From: Collinsella sp.
GTDB taxonomy: Bacteria > Actinomycetota > Coriobacteriia > Coriobacteriales > Coriobacteriaceae
Reading direction: 5' to 3'
DNA: 45,523 nucleotides
NCBI GenBank assembly: GCA_019413955.1
Contig: DXMX01000007.1
Coordinates: 2,176-47,698, forward strand
Shown here: positions 36,161 to 44,217 of the stretch, piece after piece
How positions within the stretch are numbered: position 1 is the stretch's first letter
How the letters are laid out: the number at the start of each line of letters is the position of its first letter
The notes under the pieces: model-generated
Seen by the model: the letters and a program-made list of their open reading frames with translations, nothing else
Told to the model about the DNA's origin: nothing
Database searches by the model: none
Translations under genes and position numbers: made by a program

Positions 36161-36454
36161 TGCATATCACCAGCTCTAAACTCGCGAGACTCAATAGCTC
36201 GATTATCGCACAGGGAGATCGACTTCTCGAGGACTCCCTAAATGGAACGCGCGGGGAGGACATGGCTCGCCGCCGTCCGCTTTGCGTTCGCGCGGGGAAG
36301 GGTGACGACCAGGGGCCTCTCCGGGCTCATCAAGAGGAGCGCCGGATCCTCCTCGTCCATTTGAACTGTATTGTATCCCAGGACACTTGACTTAGAGGAA
36401 TGGCGTTGAGCGGCGATAATCGTTTCAGCGCCAAAAAGAAAGGAGTGTTCAGTC
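36161..36454. other. Upstream region of the ATPase and left end of an IS3 remnant
   Basis: The first 100 nt probably contain the promoter of the ATPase-nuclease pair on the minus strand. From about 36360 the sequence (GTATCCCAGGACACTTGAC) looks like an IS3-type left end leading to orfA. The minus strand also has a short frame of about 40 residues (ending near 36238) with no recognisable family. Confidence 0.4.
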
Positions 36455-36766
36455 ATGGCAGATAGGCTCTCCTGCACAGCGGGGCACCGCACCGAGGCCG
36501 CAGACTTCGCCGTCGCGTCGGGGAAGCCCATCGCCCAAGTGGCCGCCGACCTCGGCATCAATGAGAAGATCCTGGGAAGATGGGTGACGGTCAGAAAGAA
36601 GGAACTGGCCAACCACCCGGTCGCGGCGGCCGCGGCCAAGACCGAGACCGCCGAGATGAGGGCCGCCCGCAAGTGCATGCGCGAGCTCGAGCTCGAGAAC
36701 GAGTTCCTAAAAAGCCCCGACCTCACATTGGAGGCCGGGGCCAGTAGATTTTTGGGACATGTCTAG
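36455..36766 (+). pseudogene. IS3-family orfA with truncated orfB
   Basis: The first 85 residues are a normal IS3 OrfA: helix-turn-helix (FAVASGKPIAQVAADLGI), then a leucine-zipper-like segment ending LELENEFLK. Next come CTAAAAAGC (36707-36715) and an 11-bp hairpin (36714-36741), the layout of the programmed -1 frameshift that makes OrfAB. All of orfB after that point is missing, so the element cannot transpose by itself. Confidence 0.8.
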
Positions 36767-36807
36767 AAATCTACCCATGCGGGAAGCGGCATATGCCGAG
36801 CATGTCG

Positions 36808-36845
36808 CGTGCTAGGTTTTGAGGCATGCCACAAAACCTAGCACG
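36808..36845. repeat. 14-bp perfect palindrome after galE
   Basis: CGTGCTAGGTTTTG at 36808-36821 and its exact complement at 36832-36845 enclose a 10-nt loop. It lies 9 nt beyond the galE stop and lacks a T-run on either strand beyond the arm itself. It could serve as a galE terminator or be another fold-back palindrome. Confidence 0.7.
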
Positions 36846-36854
36846 GGGGAGTGG

Positions 36855-37916
36855 CTACTCGGCGTCGGCGAAGCCGTTGGGGTTGTGGCTCTGCCAGTTC
36901 CAGCTGTCGCGGCACATGTCCGCGATATCGTACTGGGCCTTCCACCCCATCATGCGCTCGGCTTTGGAGGCATCGCACCAGTTGGCGGCGATATCGCCGG
37001 CACGGCGCTCACGAATCACGTAGGGCAGCTCCTTGCCGCACGCCTTGGAGAAGGCGGCGACGACCTCGAGCACCGAAGTACCGGTACCGGTGCCCAGGTT
37101 AAAGACCTCGACGCCGGTTTTGCCATTCATCCAGTTGAGGGCGGCAACGTGACCAGATGCCAAGTCGCACACGTGGATGTAGTCGCGCACGCCGGTGCCA
37201 TCGGGGGTGGGGTAGTCGTTGCCAAAGACCTGAACGGCCTCGAGCTTGCCCACAGCGACCTGGGCGACATAGGGAACCAGGTTGTTGGGGATGCCCTTGG
37301 GATCCTCGCCGATCAAACCTGACGGATGGGCACCGATGGGGTTGAAGTAACGGAGCAGCACGACGTCCCACTCGGGGTCGGCGGTGTGGACGTCCATAAG
37401 GATCTGCTCGATCATCCACTTGGTCCAACCATAGGGGTTGGTCGCGGGCTTCTTAGGATCCTCCTCGGTGACGGGCGGGTTGTCCGGGTCGCCATAGACG
37501 GTCGAGGAGCTCGAGAAGATGATGGACTTGCAGCCATGGTTGCGCATGACGTCGATGAGCACCAGGGTGTTCTCGATGTTGTTGTGGTAGTACTCGACGG
37601 GCTTGCTCACCGACTCGCCGACGGCCTTAAAGCCGGCAAAGTGGATGACGCGGTCGATCTGATGGGTATCGAAGATCTTGTTCATCGCGTCGCGGTCGAG
37701 CACGTTGGCCTCGTAGAAGGTGAGGTTCTTGGCGGCCTCGTCGCCCACGATGGTCTTGACGCGGTCGACGGCGACGGAGCTGGAGTTGGAGAGATCATCG
37801 ACGATGACGACCTGGTAGCCACCCTCGAGCAGCTGAACGACGGTGTGCGAGCCGATAAAGCCGGCGCCACCGGTAACGAGGACGCAGGTGTCTTTGGGGT
37901 CGAGTGCTTTGGACAT
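36855..37916 (-). CDS. galE: UDP-glucose 4-epimerase
   Basis: Interconverts UDP-glucose and UDP-galactose for galactose use and envelope sugars. The NAD-binding VTGGAGFIGSHTV is at residues 14-26, the catalytic pair is YGWTK (Tyr and Lys about residues 157-161), and SSSSTVYG carries the active-site Ser/Thr. The 353-residue length is slightly above the usual 330-340. AGGAGA lies 5 nt before the ATG. It is a single gene with an IS remnant on its downstream side, which marks the right edge of the accessory island. Confidence 0.96.
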   Translation of the reverse strand: MSKALDPKDTCVLVTGGAGFIGSHTVVQLLEGGYQVVIVDDLSNSSSVAVDRVKTIVGDEAAKNLTFYEANVLDRDAMNKIFDTHQIDRVIHFAGFKAVGESVSKPVEYYHNNIENTLVLIDVMRNHGCKSIIFSSSSTVYGDPDNPPVTEEDPKKPATNPYGWTKWMIEQILMDVHTADPEWDVVLLRYFNPIGAHPSGLIGEDPKGIPNNLVPYVAQVAVGKLEAVQVFGNDYPTPDGTGVRDYIHVCDLASGHVAALNWMNGKTGVEVFNLGTGTGTSVLEVVAAFSKACGKELPYVIRERRAGDIAANWCDASKAERMMGWKAQYDIADMCRDSWNWQSHNPNGFADAE

Positions 37917-38183
37917 GTAGTCTCCTATCGAATCAGGAACACTTCTTCAGGGGAGTATAGCGCAGGCAGGGACGCCCAAATCGTGCGCTGTGGGAAAAGC
38001 AGAGGATTGTGCTAACGTACTCATCAGAAGAGCTTGCGTACGCATAACCTGATCTTTGGCATTTGCTTACGAGCCGCTGACCTTGTAGTTTCCTGCCGTT
38101 CGTGGAAATCGTTGGGACGCGCCATATGTACGCTAATATGTATGAGTTGAGCGACATATAAATAAACATGTAACGGAGTACAT

Positions 38184-39389
38184 ATGTCACCAAACAGCGA
38201 TTCCATCCTTTCCCAGGAGCTCTCGCGCCGCACTGCCCTCAAGGCCCTGTTCGGCGCCGCTTCTGCGGCAGTTCTTTTTGGCCTGCCCGCTCGCGCCCAT
38301 GCGGCGGAGGCTTCCAAAGAAACAACCGATAAACTGAATGCCGCCCAGGCCCAGCTCGACGAGGTTCAGGCCCAGCTCGACAGCATCGCAAATGAGTATG
38401 CGGCGCTGGCCAACAAGAATGCCCAGACCCTCAACGACATCGAGAATGTCCAGGGCAAGATTGACGACACGCAGGCCCAGATCGATGAAAAGAAGGCCGA
38501 GCTCAAGAAGAAGCGCAACGACCTTTCCGATCGCGTGGCCGCCAGCTACAAGTCCGGCGGCACGAACATCCTGTCGCTGCTGCTGGCCTCTGGCTCGTTT
38601 GAGGAACTCGTCGCCAACGCGCATTACGTTGAGAAGATCAACAAGAGCGACCGCGACGCCATCGAGGACATTCAGACCATCCAGGAAGAGCTCGATGCGC
38701 AAAAGACCGAGCTCGAGTCGCAGAAGGCCGACTTAGAGAAGCTCAAGGACCAGCAGACTGCCCAGATGCAGGACATGCAGGCCAAGCAGCAGGAAGTCCA
38801 GACGGTTCTGAACGGCCTCTCTGACGATGTCAAGGAGCTCATGGCTCAGCGTGATTCCGAGATTCTCGCTGCCGCCCAGGCCGAGGAGGCCGCTAGGAAG
38901 GCCGCCGCTGCCGCGGCCGCCGCGAACAAGAACAATTCCTACTCGGGTGGTTCGAGCTCGGGTGGCGGATCGTATGCGCCCGGAACTCCGCAGCAGAATG
39001 CCGGCTCGGGCAAGCAACAGGCCGTCGTCAACGCGTGCTACTCCACGCCTTCGCCGGGCCAGAACTGGTGCGCGGCGTGGGTCACCAATGTCTTCCGTAA
39101 CGCCGGCGTTGGCTACTTTGGAGGCAATGCGTGCGACATGTTTAACGCCTGGTGCTATAGCTCCGACCGCTCGGCGCTGCAGGTGGGCATGATCGTGGCC
39201 GACTCATCGCATAGCGGTACCGGCATGCCGGGCCTGATCTATGGTCACGTGGGCATCTACGTTGGCGGCGGCATCGTTATGAGTAACGAGGGCGCCATCA
39301 CGTCGAGGTCGCTTGACTCGTTCATTGGGTTTTACGGCACTGGTTCTGGCGTGCGTTGGGGCTGGCTTGGCGGTATTGCGCTGTCGTAA
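38184..39389 (+). CDS. Secreted coiled-coil peptidoglycan hydrolase (CHAP/NlpC-like)
   Basis: A 401-residue exported wall protein. It opens with a twin-arginine-like SRRTALKALFGAASAAVLFG signal and an AHA-A cleavage site near residue 40. Residues about 45-245 form a long coiled coil of the CwlO/RipC type. A Ser/Gly linker follows (about 250-270). The last 130 residues are a cysteine peptidase of the CHAP/NlpC class with C296 in NWCAAWV and H355 in YGHVGIYV. CGGAG precedes the ATG. Proteins of this design split septal or lateral wall under FtsEX-type control. The 267-nt upstream region is AT-rich with repeated ATATGTA motifs that may be promoter elements. Confidence 0.85.
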   Translation: MSPNSDSILSQELSRRTALKALFGAASAAVLFGLPARAHAAEASKETTDKLNAAQAQLDEVQAQLDSIANEYAALANKNAQTLNDIENVQGKIDDTQAQIDEKKAELKKKRNDLSDRVAASYKSGGTNILSLLLASGSFEELVANAHYVEKINKSDRDAIEDIQTIQEELDAQKTELESQKADLEKLKDQQTAQMQDMQAKQQEVQTVLNGLSDDVKELMAQRDSEILAAAQAEEAARKAAAAAAAANKNNSYSGGSSSGGGSYAPGTPQQNAGSGKQQAVVNACYSTPSPGQNWCAAWVTNVFRNAGVGYFGGNACDMFNAWCYSSDRSALQVGMIVADSSHSGTGMPGLIYGHVGIYVGGGIVMSNEGAITSRSLDSFIGFYGTGSGVRWGWLGGIALS

Positions 39390-39398
39390 CGATAAGTT

Positions 39399-39529
39399 GG
39401 GCCGGGACAGTCCGAGAGGCATAAGGTTGCCTGCTCGGACAGTCCTGCTCGCGCGGAGAGCACATTTAGTGCTCTCCGGCTCGTGCGGAACTCGCGATCA
39501 ACCTTATGCCTCTCGGACTGTCCCGGCCC
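39399..39529. repeat. Giant hairpin repeat, copy 4 (31-bp arms)
   Basis: Perfect inverted arms of 31 nt (39399-39429 and 39499-39529) enclose a 69-nt core (39430-39498) that starts CCTGCTCGGACAG and ends GGAACTCGCGAT. The inner hairpin is GGAGAGCAC / GTGCTCTCC with an ATTTA loop, again changed on both sides. It starts 10 nt after the wall hydrolase stop. Confidence 0.9.
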
Positions 39530-39582
39530 TCTCGGGTTCGGGGCGCGACACACCCGACTGGTTTATCTGAATTAAAGAAAGT

Positions 39583-39611
39583 GAAGGCCCCTTTCGGGGC
39601 CTTCTTTTTTA
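39583..39611. terminator. Bidirectional terminator between hydrolase and murB
   Basis: GAAGGCCCC / GGGGCCTTC (9 bp) around TTTC is followed by six T on the plus strand and, in the other direction, by ACTTTCTTT. It is shared by the two convergent genes and overlaps the murB stop. Confidence 0.85.
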
Positions 39612-40571
39612 TAAGAATTCGCCGACTCGGTGGACTTCGGGTTCTAGGTCTACGTTGAATTGGTCTTTGACGGTTGTCTGGATGTGGCGGATGAGTTCGT
39701 CGACGTCGGCGGCGGTGGCGTGGTCGGCGTTGACGATGAAGCCGCAGTGCTTCTCGCTCACCTGCGCGCCGCCAACGGCGTGTCCTCGCAGGCCGGCGTC
39801 CATGATGAGCTTGCCGGCAAAGTAGCCCTCGGGGCGCTTGAAAGTGGAGCCGGCACTCGGCATGTCGAGCGGCTGCTTGTCCTCGCGGCGCTGGCGGTAG
39901 TCGTCCATGTCGGCCTTGATCATCGCGGCGTTGCCCGGAGCGAGATTGAAGGTGGCCGAAAGCACGATGAAGCCGTCGTCGGCAATGCGGCTCTTGCGAT
40001 AGCCCAGGTTGAGCTCATCGACATCGAACTCAATGATATTGCCGCTGCCGCGGGTGCCGTCGTCGAGCTGGCGAGCGGGTTTGTAGACGCGCACGGACTC
40101 CAGCACATCGGCCATGCAGACGCCGTAGGCACCGGCGTTCATGTAGCAGGCGCCGCCGACCGATCCGGGGATGCCCGAGATGGGCTCCATGCCGGTAAGG
40201 CCGGCCTCGGCTGCCGCCGCGGCGACATCGGAAAGCAAGGCACCGGCTGCCGCCGTGACATGCGTGCCGTCGACCGTAATGTCGGAGAGGCCCTTGCTCA
40301 GCGCCACGACAACGCCGCGGATACCCTTGTCGCCGACGAGCAGGTCGGAGCCGTTGCCCACGATGGTGAGCGGCAGGTCGCAGCGATAACAGGTGTCGAG
40401 CGTGGCGACGAGGCCCTGCTCGGTATCGGGCGTGACAAAGACGTCGGCCGGGCCGCCGATCTTAAACGTGGTGTGCTCGCGCATGGGCTCGCTCATGAGC
40501 ACGTTGTCCTCGCCGGCAACGCCAGCAAGCGCGCACAGCAGGTCCTCGTTAAAAAAGTCGTTCTCGTGCAT
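39609..40571 (-). CDS. murB: UDP-N-acetylenolpyruvoylglucosamine reductase
   Basis: Reduces UDP-GlcNAc-enolpyruvate to UDP-MurNAc in peptidoglycan synthesis with FAD and NADPH. The FAD domain shows TTFKIGGPADVFV and GNGSDLLVGDKGI, then GIPGSVGGACYMNAGAYG. The catalytic serine region is AGSTFKRPEGYFAGKLI and the final acid lies near HRVGEF. The ATG at 40571 (MHENDFF) has AAGG upstream; a further 15 codons are possible but lack a ribosome site. This is the compact type II-like form of about 320 residues. Confidence 0.95.
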   Translation of the reverse strand: MHENDFFNEDLLCALAGVAGEDNVLMSEPMREHTTFKIGGPADVFVTPDTEQGLVATLDTCYRCDLPLTIVGNGSDLLVGDKGIRGVVVALSKGLSDITVDGTHVTAAAGALLSDVAAAAAEAGLTGMEPISGIPGSVGGACYMNAGAYGVCMADVLESVRVYKPARQLDDGTRGSGNIIEFDVDELNLGYRKSRIADDGFIVLSATFNLAPGNAAMIKADMDDYRQRREDKQPLDMPSAGSTFKRPEGYFAGKLIMDAGLRGHAVGGAQVSEKHCGFIVNADHATAADVDELIRHIQTTVKDQFNVDLEPEVHRVGEFL

Positions 40572-40754
40572 ACGAATATCCGCCTTTTGGTGGTCGTTGT
40601 CATCGATCGATTGCAATATACCCCACCCGGACGGATTTGGTGCGCTGGCGGCGATAAAACAGCCGTCTACCGGATTGGTAAAGTGTTTATCACCGAGGTA
40701 GAGGGGCGGTCGCTATACTTTCAAGAGATTGCGCGTAAACCCGGAAGGAGCGAG

Positions 40755-41783
40755 ATGGCCAACAAAGTCACCCTCAAGCAGATCGCCCAGGAGGTGGGGC
40801 TTTCCCCCTCGTCGGTCTCGCTTGTGCTCAATAATCGGCCCTGTCGCATCTCGGAAGAAAACCGTAAACTCATCAAGGAGGTCGCGGCGCGCAACCACTA
40901 TGTTCCCAACCAGATTGCGCGTAGTCTGGTCATGCGCGAGTCGCGCACGCTGGGCCTTATCGTCCCTAACATCGAGAGCCGCTTTTTTGCCTCGCTTGCC
41001 GGCAGCTTGGAAAAGCGCTGCCGCGAGGACGGCTATGCGCTCTTTATTGCCAGCTCGGGTGGAAGTGCCGACGACGATCTTGAGCTGCTGCGTCAGCTGG
41101 TGACGCGCGGCGTCGACGGTGTCTTTCTGGTGGTGGGTGACGAGTTCTCCGACGACCGCGCCCTGCGCGAAGAAGTCAGCCATCTGCCTATTCCTGCCGT
41201 GATGGTCGACCGTGCCATTGAGGGGCTCGAGTGCGACAAGGTGATGTTCGACCACGAGATGGGTGGCTACATGGCCACCCGATATCTGATCGAGCAGGGC
41301 CACCGTCGCATTGCCTGCTTGGTTAACGCGCGCCGTTCCAATACGGGGCGTAAGCGACTTGCCGGTTATGAGCGCGCGCTGCGCGAGGTGGGACTGCCCA
41401 TCGACGCGCGCCTGGAGTTTGAGAGCGAGTACTACATTCCGAGCGCATACGAGGCCTCGGAGGCGGTGCTTGCAACCGATGCCACCGCCGTGTTCGCAAG
41501 CTCGGATAATATTGCCCTCGGCTTGCTCAAACGCTTGCACGAGATGGGGAAGAGCATCCCGGGCGATATCTCGGTCGTAAGCTATGACAACTCGGCGGCC
41601 GACGTTCTCTTTGAGCCGGCGCTGACCGCGATTGAGCAGGATCCCGGTATCCTCGCGGAGCATGCTTTTGGCTGCATGTCCAAGCGTCTTGCCGGTAGGG
41701 GCGGTAGACGTGCCGAAGAGGTCGTTCTGGAGCCGGCGCTTATCGTGAAGGGCAGCGTGCTCGAACTTACCGAATGTAGCTAA
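40755..41783 (+). CDS. LacI-family transcriptional regulator
   Basis: A 342-residue repressor with an N-terminal helix-turn-helix (TLKQIAQEVGLSPSSVSLVL) and hinge, then a periplasmic-binding-like effector domain (LGLIVPNIESRFFASLAGSLE, VVSYDNSAADVL). GGAAGGAG lies 5-10 nt before the ATG. It is transcribed away from murB and is not next to sugar genes, so its target is unclear. Its effector is probably a sugar, as for most of the family. It could act as a global CcpA-like regulator, but the sequence does not show this. Confidence 0.93.
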   Translation: MANKVTLKQIAQEVGLSPSSVSLVLNNRPCRISEENRKLIKEVAARNHYVPNQIARSLVMRESRTLGLIVPNIESRFFASLAGSLEKRCREDGYALFIASSGGSADDDLELLRQLVTRGVDGVFLVVGDEFSDDRALREEVSHLPIPAVMVDRAIEGLECDKVMFDHEMGGYMATRYLIEQGHRRIACLVNARRSNTGRKRLAGYERALREVGLPIDARLEFESEYYIPSAYEASEAVLATDATAVFASSDNIALGLLKRLHEMGKSIPGDISVVSYDNSAADVLFEPALTAIEQDPGILAEHAFGCMSKRLAGRGGRRAEEVVLEPALIVKGSVLELTECS

Positions 41784-41840
41784 GCGTACTTGTTTGTTTG
41801 CATAGATTGCATGCGGAGTGTCCGCTATTTGCCGGCGGGG

Positions 41841-41907
41841 CCGGGGTGCCTGCCTTGTTTTGAGAAGTTCACGGAGCCCACTTCTCAAAACAAGGCAGGC
41901 ACCCCGG
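41841..41907. repeat. 27-bp perfect palindrome after the LacI gene
   Basis: Arms 41841-41867 and 41881-41907 are exact inverted copies around a 13-nt loop. It lies 57 nt after the LacI stop. It lacks the 69-nt core of the giant hairpin family and has no T-run, so it is not a standard terminator. Confidence 0.85.
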
Positions 41908-42031
41908 ACCTCGTCCGTTAACTCTTCCGCTGGGCGAGCCATAGCCGCCGCGCACCGATAGGGTAAGGCGGCGGCTTGAAATTGGTGCTATATTCAGCTT
42001 GAGTTGTTTAATGCTAGTACGGGAGGCTGAT

Positions 42032-42520
42032 ATGGGGCTGTTCAAGAAGAAAAACCCGCAGGATGCCTTTGATCCCGATGTGTTTACCATCACGGATACG
42101 ATTTTGGACCCGCCGCGGTTTACATTTTTGCCGGCTATCTACCAGGATGCCACGCGCCGCAAGTGGGCTGTGCATCAACGCGGTGGCGAGCCGAAGATTT
42201 TTGACTATGCGGACGTGTTGCAGTGCGAAGTGGCCGAGGCGGGCGATCCGGAGGCCGAAGAAGCGGTCTCTAAACAGGAATTTGCCCAGCGTATCCTGGC
42301 AAATCCTGCCAAGGCGGCGAAAATAAACGCTGCCAAGCGTAATATGTGTCTTGGTATGGGCGTTGTTGTGGCGGTTCAGACGGGAAAAGACGAGGTTTCC
42401 AAATTAGAGATTCCCGTTATGACCGACGAGGTCAAACGCGATTCAAGTCTATATAAGTCGTATCGGAATGTCGCCGAGAAGATCAAGGCCGAATTTGATG
42501 CCATGGGAGGGCTGACCTAA
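42032..42520 (+). CDS. Hypothetical cytoplasmic protein
   Basis: A 162-residue protein that I do not recognise. It begins MGLFKKKNPQDAFD, has a beta-rich centre (FTFLPAIYQDATRRKWAVHQ, then FDYADVLQCEVAEAG) that may form a PH-like or SHOCT-like fold, and ends in charged helices. The ATG at 42032 is chosen with GGGAGG about 9 nt upstream. No signal peptide or membrane span is seen. It is followed by two GntR regulators, but the 38-nt gap has its own ribosome site. Confidence 0.65.
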   Translation: MGLFKKKNPQDAFDPDVFTITDTILDPPRFTFLPAIYQDATRRKWAVHQRGGEPKIFDYADVLQCEVAEAGDPEAEEAVSKQEFAQRILANPAKAAKINAAKRNMCLGMGVVVAVQTGKDEVSKLEIPVMTDEVKRDSSLYKSYRNVAEKIKAEFDAMGGLT

Positions 42521-42558
42521 TTTTGGCGGCATACGTGTCTGAATGAGGAGTCTGTGCA

Positions 42559-43326
42559 ATGGCAGGCGAATCTTATGCAATTCCCCCCAAAGATCGTGCT
42601 GTTGAGGGAATTCTTTGGTATACCCAGCACCATCAGCTTGCCGGCGGCGATCGCCTGCCGGCCGAGCGCGTGCTGTGCGAAGAGATTGGCGTTTCGCGTA
42701 CGGCGTTGCGTGCCGGTATCACGCGGCTTATCTCGTGTGGAACGCTCGAGAGCCGTCGCGGATCGGGCACGTATGTGTGTCCTCCCAAGCCGCTGAATAT
42801 CTTCCAGGAAACGTATAACTTTTCCGATGCTGTGCGGACTGCCGGCCTGCACCCCTCTTCTCGTCTGGTTTCCACCGGGACCATCGAGGCGGATGAGGCG
42901 CTTGCCGACAAGCTTGGGGTGGCTGTAGGCGCTCCCTTGCTCCGCATGCAGCGCGTTCGACTTATTGAGGGCGAGCCGACGTCAATCGAGACGGCTCACG
43001 TTAACCTGTCCCTGTGCCCATCGCTTATCGAGCACGATTTTGAGTGCGAGAGCCTTTACGATGTCTTGCTCAAAGAAGGTGGCGTGCGTGTTGAGCATGG
43101 ACGTGAGCATATCTCCATCTCGCGTTTGAACGCCGAAGAGGCCGAGCTGCTCCAGCAAGAAGAGGGAACGCCGGTGTTCTATGAGAGCTCGATCGAATTT
43201 GATAAGGACATGCGTTTTGTGGAGCATTGCAAATCGGTGATTTTGCCCACAAAGTTCCGCTTTGCCGATAACGGCGAAGAGAACGGCATGAGGAGCGTGG
43301 CAGGTGAACAATGGCTGAAACAGTAG
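42559..43326 (+). CDS. GntR-UTRA transcriptional regulator 1
   Basis: A 255-residue regulator with a GntR winged helix (residues 10-75, RLPAERVLCEEIGVSRTALRAGI) and a UTRA domain (about 90-235, LLRMQRVRLIEGEPTSIETAHVNLSLCPSLI). GAGGAG precedes the ATG. Its 3' end overlaps the next gene, another GntR-UTRA regulator, by 16 nt. The pair probably senses phosphosugars handled by the SIS proteins downstream. Confidence 0.9.
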   Translation: MAGESYAIPPKDRAVEGILWYTQHHQLAGGDRLPAERVLCEEIGVSRTALRAGITRLISCGTLESRRGSGTYVCPPKPLNIFQETYNFSDAVRTAGLHPSSRLVSTGTIEADEALADKLGVAVGAPLLRMQRVRLIEGEPTSIETAHVNLSLCPSLIEHDFECESLYDVLLKEGGVRVEHGREHISISRLNAEEAELLQQEEGTPVFYESSIEFDKDMRFVEHCKSVILPTKFRFADNGEENGMRSVAGEQWLKQ

Positions 43327-44024
43327 ATGCCACCCCGGTTTATATGCGCATTCGACGCCGCATCGAGGAACGTATCGAGCGCAGTATATATCCCATGGGT
43401 TCCATGATTCCGTCCGAAAAAGACCTTGCCGAGGAATTTGGTACGACACGCTTGACCATCCGAAGCGCTGTCGATGAGCTGGTTCGGCGCGGGCAGATTC
43501 GCCGTGTTCGGGGAAAAGGTGCCTTTGTGGCGCAGAAAGTACCTGCTTTTTTTGAACGCACGGTCGGTTTCCGTGAATCGGTCCGTGCTTCGGGCGGCGA
43601 GCCGTCCGTCCGTATTCTCGCGCGTTCCAAGCGTTATGCGGGGCCATATTACGCCGACCTGTTTGGCATCGCCGAGGACGACCTGCTCTATTCCGTTCGA
43701 CGCCTGAACTGCATAAACGGTAGCCCCGTATCGATTGAGACGGCGCTGATTCCCTGCCTGCTGTTCCCAACCATCGAAGATATTGACGTGTCGGTCTTCA
43801 GTTTGTACGAGACCTATGAGATGCTGGGCCGAAAGCCAGTCATGGCACAGGAAAAGCTCGATATCGAAGCGCTGGGCGCACGAGATGCCGGCCTCCTTGG
43901 ACTGGAACAGGGCGATCTTGTTTTGCTTTTGGAATGCGTGAGCTATGACGCGAGCGGTCAGGCTATTGAGTATGTAAAGTCCTTCAATCGTGGCGATACG
44001 GGCGGCTACACCTATACGTACTAG
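43311..44024 (+). CDS. GntR-UTRA transcriptional regulator 2
   Basis: A 237-residue regulator with the same domain order: winged helix in residues 8-75 (MIPSEKDLAEEFGTTRLTIRSAV) and UTRA domain to the end. It overlaps regulator 1 by 16 nt, so the two are made from one message and may form mixed dimers. It is a paralogue, not a recent copy: the sequences differ at most positions. The SIS-domain genes follow after 190 nt, with a palindromic site in between. Confidence 0.9.
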   Translation: MAETVDATPVYMRIRRRIEERIERSIYPMGSMIPSEKDLAEEFGTTRLTIRSAVDELVRRGQIRRVRGKGAFVAQKVPAFFERTVGFRESVRASGGEPSVRILARSKRYAGPYYADLFGIAEDDLLYSVRRLNCINGSPVSIETALIPCLLFPTIEDIDVSVFSLYETYEMLGRKPVMAQEKLDIEALGARDAGLLGLEQGDLVLLLECVSYDASGQAIEYVKSFNRGDTGGYTYTY

Positions 44025-44178
44025 CTGGTATTTTGTGAATAACGGCTGGGAAACTAACCAGTTTTGATCGTTGGGTCAGCTGTATATACAACCTTACAGG
44101 GCTCAAAATCGACCGTTCGCCGATGGGGATAAATTAATCGACAAAGAGGTATCAAAAAGCCGTAACCTGTAACTGTGA

Positions 44179-44195
44179 TTGGTATCAAATACTAA
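44179..44195. promoter_or_regulatory. Predicted GntR operator before the SIS genes
   Basis: TTGGTATCAAATACTAA is a near-perfect 17-bp palindrome (one mismatch between arms) of the kind bound by GntR-UTRA proteins. A second GGTATCAAA half-like copy begins at 44148. Both lie in the 193-nt gap between the second GntR gene and the SIS gene. CGTAAC (44161) and GTTACG (44202) form a further inverted pair around the site. Confidence 0.6.
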
Positions 44196-44217
44196 TGATT
44201 TGTTACGAGGTGAGACG

